NCBI RefSeq assembly: GCF_010367435.1
Contig: NZ_WJWY01000019.1
Coordinates: forward strand, 1-42,307
Length of the DNA: 42,307 nt
DNA from: Fusobacterium sp. IOR10
GTDB lineage: Bacteria > Fusobacteriota > Fusobacteriia > Fusobacteriales > Fusobacteriaceae
Direction of reading: 5' to 3'
Shown: one piece after another, positions 7,278 through 15,783 of the stretch
How positions within the stretch are numbered: the first letter of the stretch is position 1
Layout of the letters: the number at the start of each line of letters is the position of its first letter
The notes under the pieces: model-generated
Databases searched by the model: none
What the model saw: only the letters and a program-made list of their open reading frames with translations
What the model was told of the DNA's origin: nothing
Translations under genes and position numbers: made by a program

Positions 7278-8030
7278 ATGTTTGAATTTATAAAAATATT
7301 TTCATTATTTTTATTTTCTCCTTTTATATTTATTTTGGTATTATTTTTTATTGGATTTTTCAATATTATTAATCGAAAAACTAAAAGTGGAATTTCTTTA
7401 ATATTAATAAGTTTAATTACTTACTCTTGTTCTTGTAATTTTTTTGTTAGTCCACTTATACATACTTTAGAAAATAATTTTTCAAAAGTATCTGAAAAAA
7501 ATATTGAACAGTCTGATATTTATATACTACTTGGAGGAGGAATTTTAACTAATAAATCATTAAGTTCTTTTCCAACCAAAAATGCCTATCCAAGACTTTT
7601 AAAAACCATTGAACTTTATAATAAAGAACAGAAACCAATTTATATCTCAGGGGGGAAAAGTTTCAACAATAAAGAAAGTGAAAGTTCAATTTATAAAAAA
7701 ATTCTTATTGATTCTGGAATTAGCAAAGAAAATATTTTTATTGAAGAAAATAGCAGAAACACTGCTGAAAATTCTAAATATATAAAAGAAATAATGCATA
7801 ATAATAATTTTAAATCTGGAATTTTAATAACATCAGCATATCATATGCCTAGATCTATGGCTATATTTAAGGATGATTCCCTTATTTTTTATCCTGAAAG
7901 TGCTGGTTATTTAGAAAATATATCCAATAAAAAATTCTTAAATTATCTTCCTAATTTTGAGAATTTATCTATTTTTAATATTGTCTTACATGAATATATA
8001 GGAAGAATTTACTATTATATGAGATACTAA
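7278..8030 (+). CDS. YdcF/ElyC-like DUF218 membrane protein
   Basis: A 250-residue protein with two N-terminal hydrophobic segments (about 7-30 and 38-58) followed by a DUF218 domain. The domain shows ILLGGGIL, YISGGKS, NSRNTAEN and the closing TSAYHMPRSM, the usual family signatures. The layout resembles E. coli ElyC and related proteins linked to envelope polysaccharide or undecaprenyl-phosphate metabolism. The active-site chemistry of the family is not established. Its position after kdsC agrees with an envelope role. GGGGG lies before the ATG. Confidence 0.8.
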   Translation: MFEFIKIFSLFLFSPFIFILVLFFIGFFNIINRKTKSGISLILISLITYSCSCNFFVSPLIHTLENNFSKVSEKNIEQSDIYILLGGGILTNKSLSSFPTKNAYPRLLKTIELYNKEQKPIYISGGKSFNNKESESSIYKKILIDSGISKENIFIEENSRNTAENSKYIKEIMHNNNFKSGILITSAYHMPRSMAIFKDDSLIFYPESAGYLENISNKKFLNYLPNFENLSIFNIVLHEYIGRIYYYMRY

Positions 8031-8050
8031 ATTAACAAAAAGGGGTTGAT

Positions 8051-8992
8051 ATGCTACAAATAATAAGCAAGATTTTTCCAATAATAGTTCTATTTACTAT
8101 AGGAATTTTTATACGTAAAAATAATTACTTAAGTATTCTAGGAATGAAAGAAATTAAAAAACTAGTTGTCAATATTTCTTTGCCTGCTGTTCTTTTCAAA
8201 GCTTTTTTTATTATGAAATTTGATATTAAATTTTTAAAGTTATCTTTAATAACCACATGCCTACTAGTTTTCATGTATTTTCTTGGATTTTTAATCTACA
8301 AATTAAAATTTATTTCTTCCAATATGTCTCCTTTTTTTAGTAGTGGATTTGCTTTTGGACTTATTGGAATTCCATTATTTTCAATAATGTATGGAGAAGA
8401 AAATCTTGGCCTTTTTTCAATTATTGGACTTGGACATGAATTTTTTATTTGGTTCATATATTATTCTTTAGTTAATATGAAATTGTATAATCATAAATTT
8501 TCTATCTCATATTGTAAAGGATTCTTTAAATCTCCTCTAATTATTTCCATTGGTCTTGGACTTTTCTTTAACCAATTAGGTGTCAATGAACTTATTCATA
8601 CTAATTACCTTGTAAATGGAATCTTTTCTGCTATAACATATGTTGGCTCTCTAGCAACACCTCTTATTTTAATTAGTATTGGATATTCCTCTAAAATTTC
8701 ATTGAAAAATTCAAAGGAAACTTTTAAACTAATTATAGCTCGGTTTATATGTGTTATAAGTACAGGAATTATTTTTAAAATTTTTGTTATTAATAATTTT
8801 TTTGAATCAACATGGCTATTAAATGTTTCCTATACAACTTTATTTGTTCTTCCTCCTGTATACTCTCTAACAGTTTTTCTAGGGGTTGCTGGAGATACTA
8901 AAAATGAAGAATTGATTAGTAATGCTACAATTATATATACACTTATAAGTATTGTTTTATTTATAATAACTGCTTTATATTTTAAAATTTAA
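8051..8992 (+). CDS. AEC-family (auxin efflux carrier-like) transporter
   Basis: A 313-residue membrane protein with about ten hydrophobic segments in two halves. It starts MLQIISKIFPIIVLFTIG, the typical opening of bacterial AEC-family permeases, which include malonate and malate carriers. Polar residues conserved in the family appear in the first half (NISLPAVLFKAF) and in GFAFGLIGIPL. The substrate cannot be named. It follows the YdcF-like gene by 20 bases with an AGGGG SD, so it probably shares its transcript. Confidence 0.8.
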   Translation: MLQIISKIFPIIVLFTIGIFIRKNNYLSILGMKEIKKLVVNISLPAVLFKAFFIMKFDIKFLKLSLITTCLLVFMYFLGFLIYKLKFISSNMSPFFSSGFAFGLIGIPLFSIMYGEENLGLFSIIGLGHEFFIWFIYYSLVNMKLYNHKFSISYCKGFFKSPLIISIGLGLFFNQLGVNELIHTNYLVNGIFSAITYVGSLATPLILISIGYSSKISLKNSKETFKLIIARFICVISTGIIFKIFVINNFFESTWLLNVSYTTLFVLPPVYSLTVFLGVAGDTKNEELISNATIIYTLISIVLFIITALYFKI

Positions 8993-9002
8993 AAATATAA
9001 CA

Positions 9003-9032
9003 TTGATAATAAAAACTATTTCATTGTATAAT
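9003..9032 (+). promoter_or_regulatory. Promoter of the C_GCAxxG_C_C gene
   Basis: -35 TTGATA (9003-9008), an 18-base spacer and a perfect -10 TATAAT (9027-9032) lie 32 bases before the chosen start. Confidence 0.6.
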
Positions 9033-9064
9033 AAGTGAAGAAGAAAAAATTTAGGAGGACTAAG

Positions 9065-9469
9065 ATGCTAGAAGAAATTGCTAAAAAATATTACCATGAA
9101 AAAGGCTATAACTGTGCTGAATCAATTTTACTTGCTACAAATGAATATTACCATCTAAATTTAAAGGATAATGATTTTCAACTTGTAACTGCTTTTGGTG
9201 GAGGTCTTGGATGTGGAAGAATTTGTGGAGCTTTAACAGGAGGACTTGCAGCTTTAGGGAAAATTTTTATTGTGGAAAAAGAAGTAATGCACGAACTTTC
9301 AACTGAATTTATTTCCAATTTTGAAAAAAAATTAGAAACAAGCGTTTGTACTGATTTAAAGGAAAAATATAGAAGTGAAGAATTCCATTGTTTAAAAACT
9401 GTTGAACTTGCTGCTAATGTCCTTGAAAATTTTATTTCAGAAAAAAAAAATTATATTAAAGCTAAATAA
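9065..9469 (+). CDS. C_GCAxxG_C_C family cysteine-rich protein
   Basis: A 134-residue soluble protein with cysteines at 17, 50, 54, 95 and 109. They are arranged as YNCAES...GLGCGRICGALTGG...C...FHC, the signature of the C_GCAxxG_C_C family. Members are small redox or metal-binding proteins of anaerobes with no settled function, sometimes near oxidoreductases or regulators. The ATG at 9065 follows AGGAGG by six bases. A longer frame from a GTG at 9035 would read through that SD and was rejected. It appears to be monocistronic, with its own promoter and a terminator shared with the opposing transporter genes. Confidence 0.82.
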   Translation: MLEEIAKKYYHEKGYNCAESILLATNEYYHLNLKDNDFQLVTAFGGGLGCGRICGALTGGLAALGKIFIVEKEVMHELSTEFISNFEKKLETSVCTDLKEKYRSEEFHCLKTVELAANVLENFISEKKNYIKAK

Positions 9470-9550
9470 AAAAAGACTCTCTATAATATGCTGTTCTAAA
9501 GAATTTTAAATTCAAATTCTAGGAATCATATAAAAAGAGGGTCTTTTTTT
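9470..9550. terminator. Bidirectional terminator between convergent genes
   Basis: AAAAAGACTCTCT (from 9470) pairs with the AGAGGGTCTTTTTT segment ending at about 9550, giving U runs on both strands. The large loop holds a second small stem (AGAATTT with AAATTCT). It separates the C_GCAxxG_C_C gene from the converging chromate-transporter genes. Confidence 0.65.
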
Positions 9551-9553
9551 GTT

Positions 9554-10105
9554 TTAATATATTATTACTCCAATTAATCCAGAAATAATTATTATTCCAA
9601 TTGGATTCATTTTTCTTTTTTTAAATATTATGTAACAAAATAAAAAAATTCCTAATGCTGTCAGATTTATATCCCTTAACTTTCCTATTTCTTTATTCCC
9701 CCAAAAAGCAACTGACATTATTGAAACTCCTGCAGTACCAATTAAGGCTACAACAACTGGTCTTAGAGTTTCTAAAACTTTTTTTACACTTTTTAAATTT
9801 TTATATTTATAATAAAAATGAGCTAATGTTATTACAATAATACAAGATGGAGTAACGCATCCTATTGTGGCAACTATTGCCCCTGGAATTCCACCTAATT
9901 TAGTTCCAACAAAGGTTGATGCATTTATTGCAATTGGTCCTGGAGTCATAGAAGCTATAGTTATTAAATCTGTAAATTGCCCCATAGTAATCCAATGGTT
10001 TTGATTAACTAAAATTTGTTCAATTAAAGGAAGAGCAGCATAACCTCCTCCTATACTAAAAAGACCTATTTGTACAAAGCTTAAAAATATTTTAATGTAC
10101 ATCAT
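9554..10105 (-). CDS. Chromate-transporter (CHR) family protein, short subunit 2
   Basis: A 183-residue membrane protein equal to one half of ChrA. It has FSIGGGYAALPLIE near residue 17 and MTPGPIAINASTFVG near residue 53, followed by hydrophobic helices. Short CHR proteins normally occur as encoded pairs that act together. Here the ATG overlaps the stop of the other subunit by four bases, so translation is probably coupled. The family exports chromate in some bacteria, but paired short forms in anaerobes may carry other anions, and the substrate is not known here. Confidence 0.85.
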   Translation of the reverse strand: MMYIKIFLSFVQIGLFSIGGGYAALPLIEQILVNQNHWITMGQFTDLITIASMTPGPIAINASTFVGTKLGGIPGAIVATIGCVTPSCIIVITLAHFYYKYKNLKSVKKVLETLRPVVVALIGTAGVSIMSVAFWGNKEIGKLRDINLTALGIFLFCYIIFKKRKMNPIGIIIISGLIGVIIY

Positions 10106-10641
10106 TTTCTAATCACCCCAATTATCATTGCAACTATTATTACTATTGCCACATTTACTTTAAATATATAAGCAGCTAAAAATGCTAATATCATTAATAA
10201 TACCATAAAAATTTTTTTACTTCTTAAAATTGTTATAGCCATTGTGGATACCACATCGAAAATTATAACAGCTACCCCTGCCTGCATTCCTTTTAAAACT
10301 GCATTAACTATTCTATTATCTCTAAAAACAGAATAAAACATAGAGACTATTGTAATAATTATTAAAGGAGGTAAAACTGTTCCTGAAATTGTTACAAATG
10401 CTCCCTTTAATCCTCCCATTCTATATCCTATTAATATTGAAGTGTTTACTGCAATTGCTCCAGGGGAAGATTGCCCTATTGCAATTAAATCTAACATCTC
10501 TTTTTCTTCTATCCATTTTAAATCTTCAACAAATTTCTTTTTCATCAAAGGTACTATTACATATCCTCCACCAAAAGTAAAAGCACTTAAATAAAAGGTA
10601 GAAATAAATAATTTTAAATATAAGTGTTTATCTTTATCCAT
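10102..10641 (-). CDS. Chromate-transporter (CHR) family protein, short subunit 1
   Basis: A 179-residue half-size CHR protein, encoded just upstream of its partner. It shows FTFGGGYVIVPLMK near residue 21, SSPGAIAVNTSILIGYRMGG near 58-77 and about five or six hydrophobic segments. The two halves differ clearly in sequence, as is usual for the pair, which would insert with opposite topology to build the full ChrA-like carrier. AAGGAG precedes the ATG at good spacing. Oxyanion export is the family's known activity; the role here is inferred only. Confidence 0.85.
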   Translation of the reverse strand: MDKDKHLYLKLFISTFYLSAFTFGGGYVIVPLMKKKFVEDLKWIEEKEMLDLIAIGQSSPGAIAVNTSILIGYRMGGLKGAFVTISGTVLPPLIIITIVSMFYSVFRDNRIVNAVLKGMQAGVAVIIFDVVSTMAITILRSKKIFMVLLMILAFLAAYIFKVNVAIVIIVAMIIGVIRK

Positions 10642-10700
10642 TAATATTCTCCTTTAAATTATTATATATTAATTATACATCAATTCAATTTTTTTACAAA

Positions 10701-10732
10701 TAAAAAGAAAGCTATTTTTCAATAACTTTCTT
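10701..10732 (-). terminator. Terminator of the alanine symporter gene
   Basis: On the minus strand AAGAAAG...CTTTCTT forms a stem followed by TTTTTATTTG. It begins eight bases after the symporter stop codon at 10741. Confidence 0.65.
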
Positions 10733-10740
10733 CACTATAA

Positions 10741-12237
10741 TTAATTTTTTTTCAAAAATTTAAGTTCATAATCTTTTAAAGAATCTATTGCTTGACCAGA
10801 TAATGGTAAAATAGCCAAAATATTAAATACTGTCATTAAAGCTACACCTAAATCTCCTAAATTCCAAACCCAAGTATATTGAGCAATCCCCCCAAAGAAT
10901 AACATTGCTATCATAAATATTCTGTAAATATTTTGAGCCTTCCAGCTATCTCCAAATAAAAATGCCACATTTCCTCTAGCATAGAAAGTTAATCCTAAAA
11001 AAGTACTAAAACTAAATAAGAATAAAATTATTGCAATAAATATAACTCCAATTTCTCCAATATGATATCTCATTGCCTCTTGTAATAAATCCATCCCCAT
11101 AAGTCCCTTCATTTTATCACTAGGAACTAATAGTATAATAAAAGCTGAACAACTACAAATAAATAATGTATCTATAAATACTCCTAAAGATTGAATTAAA
11201 CCTTGCTTTGCAGGATGATCTATATCTGCTGCTGCTGCTGCACAAGGAGCTGACCCTGACCCTGCCTCATTTGAAAACAATCCTCTTTTAACTCCATTCA
11301 TTAAAACTGCTCCAAATCCTCCTGCTACAACTTGCTTAAAGCCTAAAGCTTGACTTATAATTTCTCTAAACATATTTGGAATAACTGTTATATTTTTAAA
11401 TAAAATAAATATTGTTATAAGTAAATATAACCCTGCCATAACAGGCACTATCCTATCTAAAATCATAACAACTGCTTGTTTTTTAAATATAACTATTGAT
11501 GATAAAACTACCAACAATATAGTAGTATATAAAGGAGATATACCAAAAGCATTGTTAAATGATTGGGATACTGAATTAGCAACTATTTGACTTATTCCTC
11601 CCCAACATATTAAAGCTGATATTGCAAATAATCCTGCCATCAGTTTAAACTCAGAAGCTTTTCTAAATACTTTCCCACAGCTACCTTTTAATTTATTACT
11701 ATCTTTTAATTGGATTTTGTTAATATCTTCTTCTTCTATTTTTGTAACTAAAGACATTCTTTTTATATAATAAGCTGGTCCACCTCTATATCCACCATAT
11801 AATGGATCTTTTTCTTTGTATATCTGTGCTAAGGTAGATTCTATAAAAGCTGTTGCTGAACCTAATAAAGCCACTATCCACATCCAAAACACTGCACCTG
11901 CACCACCAAATGTTATTGCTGCTGCAACTCCTGCTAAATTTCCCATACCTACCCTTGTTGCTGTTGCAACAATTAAAGCTTGAAACCCTGAAATACTTTT
12001 ACTATCATTTGTTTTTTTTGGCTCAACTACAGCCTTTAACATTTGAGGAAATAATCTAAAGGGTAAAAACTTAGTTTTAATAGTAAAATATATACCTGAA
12101 GGCAATAATAATAAAACTATTATACTTAATCCTATTTTCACTCCTCCTAAATTAAAAACAATTACATCTCCCCATAAAAATTTATTTAAAGCATCTATTA
12201 CACTAATAAATACCCTAGCCACTATATTTTCTATCAT
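10741..12237 (-). CDS. Na+/alanine (glycine) symporter, AGCS family
   Basis: A 498-residue polytopic protein of the alanine/glycine:cation symporter family. Signatures include GFQALIVATATRVGMGNLAGVA near 85-106, the GAVFWMWIVALLGSATAFIESTLAQ helix, and NEAGSGSAPCAAAAADIDHP near residue 320. It would import alanine or glycine with Na+ (or H+). A stretch of about 25 hydrophilic residues after YYIKR is a normal family loop. GGAGGATAG leads into the ATG. A promoter at 12312-12341 and a terminator at 10701-10732 make it a single-gene unit. It shares the Na+ economy of gltS and the Gcd pump in this window. Confidence 0.9.
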   Translation of the reverse strand: MIENIVARVFISVIDALNKFLWGDVIVFNLGGVKIGLSIIVLLLLPSGIYFTIKTKFLPFRLFPQMLKAVVEPKKTNDSKSISGFQALIVATATRVGMGNLAGVAAAITFGGAGAVFWMWIVALLGSATAFIESTLAQIYKEKDPLYGGYRGGPAYYIKRMSLVTKIEEEDINKIQLKDSNKLKGSCGKVFRKASEFKLMAGLFAISALICWGGISQIVANSVSQSFNNAFGISPLYTTILLVVLSSIVIFKKQAVVMILDRIVPVMAGLYLLITIFILFKNITVIPNMFREIISQALGFKQVVAGGFGAVLMNGVKRGLFSNEAGSGSAPCAAAAADIDHPAKQGLIQSLGVFIDTLFICSCSAFIILLVPSDKMKGLMGMDLLQEAMRYHIGEIGVIFIAIILFLFSFSTFLGLTFYARGNVAFLFGDSWKAQNIYRIFMIAMLFFGGIAQYTWVWNLGDLGVALMTVFNILAILPLSGQAIDSLKDYELKFLKKN

Positions 12238-12311
12238 CTATCCTCCATTTTTTCAAAGAAATTTAAACACTTTTGTAATCTAATATTTATGTTTTTACAT
12301 ACTTATAAAAA

Positions 12312-12354
12312 AGTATACACTATTAAACATTATAAAGTCAAGACTACTGTTTAA
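12312..12354 (-). promoter_or_regulatory. Promoter of the alanine symporter with flanking inverted repeat
   Basis: On the minus strand -35 TTGACT (12336-12341), an 18-base spacer and -10 TATACT (12312-12317). An inverted repeat TTAAACA (12323-12329) / TGTTTAA (12348-12354) brackets the -35 and is a candidate operator. Confidence 0.55.
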
Positions 12355-12364
12355 TTTTTTTTGT

Positions 12365-13453
12365 TTAATTTTTTTTTAATCTTTTAAAATAATGTGGGGA
12401 ATCTCCCTTTTGAAAGTATCCCACTTCCTCTCCTATATTTTTTAAATTTTCATCCAATGATTTCTTTACATCATTTGAATTATCTTTCAATCCTGGTTTT
12501 CCATTATATAAATTATAATTTTTTCTTGCATCCTTTTTAGTTACATTTGGCATTATGATATTTGCCCCTGCTTTTATTCCTTGCTCTCTTCCAAATTTAT
12601 CTAACACTTGTAATGCTGTTGTTGCAGCTATATTTATATTTTGAAGATAAATTCTACAAATTGCAATCATTTTTAAAGATAACTCTAACCTTTTTTTATT
12701 TGGAAGAAGTTTGTCTTTAAATTCAATACCCATCGGAGTATCTTCATGTAAAATATAAGGACCCATTCCTATCATATCAATATCTATTTCTTTGAAAAAT
12801 AAAATATCATTCACAAGATCTTCTTCTGTTTGTCCTGGAAGCCCAATCATAACACCAGTTCCCACTTGGTATCCAATTTTTTTTAAATCTTTTAAAGCTT
12901 TTATTCTTTTTTCATAAGAATGTAGTTTATCCTTATAATGTATTTTTGTAAACAAATCTCTATTTGTTGTTTCTATCCTTAAAAGATATCTAGTCGCTCC
13001 CGCATCAAACCATCTTTTATATGTTTCATAAGTTTGCTCTCCTAAAGATAATGTTATTCCCATATCTAATTTTGACATATTTTGAATAGAATATACTACG
13101 TCTTCAATAAAATCAATATATTTTTTATCATTTCTTTCTCCAGCTTGTATAGCCATAGAAGCGTATCCGCTATCATAAATAATTTTAGCTGAATCTAATA
13201 TATCTTCTTTACTTAGAATAAATCTATCTACTTTTTTATTTTCGTTTCTTATTCCGCAATATTTACAGTTTTTTATACAAATATTACTGCATTCTATTAA
13301 GCCTCTATAAAAAACTTTGTTACTTCTATATTTTAATTTAATCTCATATGCTTTTTCTAAAAGTATATTTAAATCTTCTTGGTTATCTATTAACATTAAT
13401 TTTAATAAATCTTCTTTATTTAATACTTTTTTTTCTAATATTCTCTTTATCAT
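12365..13453 (-). CDS. hydE: [FeFe]-hydrogenase H-cluster radical SAM maturase HydE
   Basis: A 362-residue radical SAM enzyme of the biotin/thiamin-synthase-like group. The SAM [4Fe-4S] motif is Cys59-x3-Cys63-x2-Cys66 (CIKNCKYC). It also shows VGTGVMIGLPGQTEEDLVND and DIDMIGMGPYILHEDTP, which are characteristic of HydE rather than BioB. HydE works on the diiron precursor of the hydrogenase H-cluster with HydG and HydF. Neither of those, nor a hydrogenase, is in the window. GGAGG precedes the ATG. The gene is divergent from the metal ATPase. A PylB-like methylornithine synthase is a relative, but no pyl genes are present. Confidence 0.83.
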   Translation of the reverse strand: MIKRILEKKVLNKEDLLKLMLIDNQEDLNILLEKAYEIKLKYRSNKVFYRGLIECSNICIKNCKYCGIRNENKKVDRFILSKEDILDSAKIIYDSGYASMAIQAGERNDKKYIDFIEDVVYSIQNMSKLDMGITLSLGEQTYETYKRWFDAGATRYLLRIETTNRDLFTKIHYKDKLHSYEKRIKALKDLKKIGYQVGTGVMIGLPGQTEEDLVNDILFFKEIDIDMIGMGPYILHEDTPMGIEFKDKLLPNKKRLELSLKMIAICRIYLQNINIAATTALQVLDKFGREQGIKAGANIIMPNVTKKDARKNYNLYNGKPGLKDNSNDVKKSLDENLKNIGEEVGYFQKGDSPHYFKRLKKN

Positions 13454-13521
13454 TTTTCCTCCTTAAATTAAATTTTATAACATCTATATAATAACATTTT
13501 TTTTGTTTTTTAAAAAAATTC

Positions 13522-13577
13522 TTTACAAAATAGTTACATACATGATAATATTTATACATATGGGGGTATATCCTAAA
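13522..13577 (+). promoter_or_regulatory. Promoter and possible CsoR-type operator of the metal ATPase
   Basis: TTTACA (13522-13527), an 18-base spacer and TAATAT (13546-13551) form a plausible promoter. Just after it lies ATATGGGGGTATAT, a G-tract flanked by AT steps that resembles the half-sites bound by the CsoR/RcnR family. No such regulator gene is in the window. Confidence 0.35.
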
Positions 13578-13590
13578 ACGGAGGTCTATT

Positions 13591-15699
13591 ATGAAATTAG
13601 AATTAACTGTACATAACTTAAGCTGTGCCCATTGTGCTCAAAAAATTGAAACTGCTCTTAAGGATTTACCTGAAGTAGAAACATGTCATTTAAATTTCTA
13701 TTCAAAAAAATTATTTATAACTTCAACTGAAAATTTAAATAAAGATTCCCTTGCTAAAAAAATTAACTTAATTGCTGGAAAAATAGAACATGGAGTTACT
13801 TTCAACTTAGAAAGTCTTAATGAAAATAAAAATTTAGATTCTAAAGAAAATTTCTATTTTCATGATAAATTAGAAGGTTTTACTTTAATTGCTGTTAGTA
13901 TTGTTTTGGCAGTTTCATTTTTATTTCAAAATAATTTATATAAAACAATAGTTTTAATAATTTTATATTTAATAATTGGTTATGATATTCTTTGGAAATC
14001 AGTTGTTAATTTAAAGAACAAAAACTTTTTAGATGAAAATTTTTTAATGTCCATTGCAACTATAGGAGCTATTTCAATAGGAGAATACACTGAAGCTATT
14101 GGAGTTATGATCTTTTATAAAATAGGAGAACATTTTCAAGAAAAAGCTGTTGAAAATTCTAAAAAATCAATTGAATCACTTTTAAAATTAAAAAATATTA
14201 ATGCTAATCTTAAAACTAAATCAGGGGACATGAAGGTTGTTAAACCTGAAACTTTAAAAAAAGATGATATTATTATTGTCAAAGTTGGAGAAAGTATTCC
14301 TGTAGATGGAATTGTAGTAAAGGGAAACTCTAACCTTAATACGTCCACATTAACTGGAGAATCATTACCTCTCTTTGTAGAAGAAAGATCAGAAGTTTTA
14401 AGTGGTAGTGTTAATCTTGGAAAAGTTCTTGAAATTAGAGTACTTCGAGAATATAAAAATTCTGCTATTAATAAAATTATTAAAATGGTTGAAGAATCAA
14501 ATGTCAATAAAGCTGATGTGGAAAAATTTATTACTAAATTTGCAAGATACTATACTCCAATGGTTGTTGTTTCAGCAATTATTATTGGAATTTTCCCTCC
14601 ATTATTTTTTGGAAATTTCCAAATTTGGTTTAAAAAATCTTTAATATTTTTAGTTATATCATGTCCTTGTGCACTTGTATTATCTATTCCTTTAACTTTC
14701 TTTAGTAGTATTGGGTTAGCTTCCAAAAGAGGAATTCTCATAAAAGGAGCAAATTTTTTAGAAAGATTAACTAATATTGATTCTGTTGTCTTTGATAAAA
14801 CAGGAACTTTAACTAAGGGGATTTTTATGGTTAATAAAGTTATAAATTTCAATTCTTCTGAAAAGGAAATTATTGAACTTGCAAAGGCTGGTGAGCTTTA
14901 TTCAAATCATCCTTTAGCAAAGGCAATTCTAAAATATAAAAATATAAAAATAGATGAAAGTGAAATAAAAAATCATGAAGAAATTTCTGGAAAAGGAACT
15001 TCTTGCATCTATAAAAATAATTCTATATTAGTTGGAAACATTAAATTAATGGAGCATTTTAAAATTGATTGTCATCTTTCAAAATTAAAAGAAACAAATT
15101 CTGTTATATATATTGCTAAAAACAATGCTCTTATTGGAGCTATTTTGTTATCAGATGAAATAAAAAAAGATTCTAAGGAAACTATAGAGTTCCTTGATAC
15201 TCTTAATATTTCTTCATATTTATTAACTGGCGATAACAAGGAAACTGGAGAAATGATAGGAAGACAAATTGGTTTTAAAAAAGAAAATATTTTCACCAAT
15301 TTGCTTCCTGAAAATAAAGTTTCTATTTTAAATAATATTAAAAATAAAAGCGTTGGAACAATTTTCATTGGGGATGGTATAAATGATGCACCTTCTTTAA
15401 ATGTATCGGATATTGGTATTGCCATGGGTGGAATTGGAAGTGACCTTGCTATTGAATCAGCAAATATTGTTTTAATAAACGACGAACCTTCTAAATTAAT
15501 TGAACTTTTAAAAATTGTCAAAATTAATAAAAAGGTTGTTAAAGAAAACATTGTTTTTTCCATTGGAATAAAACTTGCTGTAATGTTACTTAGCCTTTTT
15601 GGATTTGCTAATATATGGATGGCTATCTTTGCAGATGTTGGTGTCTCATTAATTGCTGTTTTAAATGCTTCTAAAATATTAACCATTAAAAAACTATAA
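13591..15699 (+). CDS. Heavy-metal P1B-type ATPase, Zn/Cd/Pb exporter (ZntA/CadA-like)
   Basis: A 702-residue metal pump. It has an N-terminal HMA metal-binding domain with Cys12-x2-Cys15 (LSCAHC), then membrane helices. The transport motif is Cys358-Pro-Cys360, the phosphorylated Asp402 is in DKTGT, HPLAKAI is the HP motif of the nucleotide domain, and GDGINDAP carries Asp595/Asp599. The final helix contains ADVGVSLIAVLNA, the D-x-G feature of Zn/Cd-type (P1B-2) pumps, as opposed to Cu pumps. It would export Zn2+, Cd2+ or Pb2+ using ATP. CGGAGG precedes the ATG. The length and domain order are normal. Possible metal control is described at 13522-13577. Confidence 0.9.
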   Translation: MKLELTVHNLSCAHCAQKIETALKDLPEVETCHLNFYSKKLFITSTENLNKDSLAKKINLIAGKIEHGVTFNLESLNENKNLDSKENFYFHDKLEGFTLIAVSIVLAVSFLFQNNLYKTIVLIILYLIIGYDILWKSVVNLKNKNFLDENFLMSIATIGAISIGEYTEAIGVMIFYKIGEHFQEKAVENSKKSIESLLKLKNINANLKTKSGDMKVVKPETLKKDDIIIVKVGESIPVDGIVVKGNSNLNTSTLTGESLPLFVEERSEVLSGSVNLGKVLEIRVLREYKNSAINKIIKMVEESNVNKADVEKFITKFARYYTPMVVVSAIIIGIFPPLFFGNFQIWFKKSLIFLVISCPCALVLSIPLTFFSSIGLASKRGILIKGANFLERLTNIDSVVFDKTGTLTKGIFMVNKVINFNSSEKEIIELAKAGELYSNHPLAKAILKYKNIKIDESEIKNHEEISGKGTSCIYKNNSILVGNIKLMEHFKIDCHLSKLKETNSVIYIAKNNALIGAILLSDEIKKDSKETIEFLDTLNISSYLLTGDNKETGEMIGRQIGFKKENIFTNLLPENKVSILNNIKNKSVGTIFIGDGINDAPSLNVSDIGIAMGGIGSDLAIESANIVLINDEPSKLIELLKIVKINKKVVKENIVFSIGIKLAVMLLSLFGFANIWMAIFADVGVSLIAVLNASKILTIKKL

Positions 15700-15735
15700 T
15701 TTATGATATAATACAAATGTTAGTTCAAAACATTT

Positions 15736-15769
15736 AAAGGTTCCTGTACTAAATATAGGAACCTTTTTT
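15736..15769 (+). terminator. Terminator (or attenuator) between the ATPase gene and holA
   Basis: A perfect 10-bp stem (15736-15745 with 15757-15766) ends in a U run. The U run directly abuts the holA SD AGGAGG at 15770-15775, so the hairpin could both end the ATPase transcript and affect holA expression. Confidence 0.8.
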
Positions 15770-15783
15770 AGGAGGTTATAATT

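Noticed and set aside
12365-13453. Biotin synthase (BioB)
   Set aside because: The radical SAM protein has HydE-type motifs (MIGMGPYILHEDTP) and is far from and not linked to the bio operon.
15072-15716. 214-codon open frame antisense to the metal ATPase
   Set aside because: It lies opposite an intact gene with all catalytic motifs, has no SD and no recognisable family; an AT-rich shadow.
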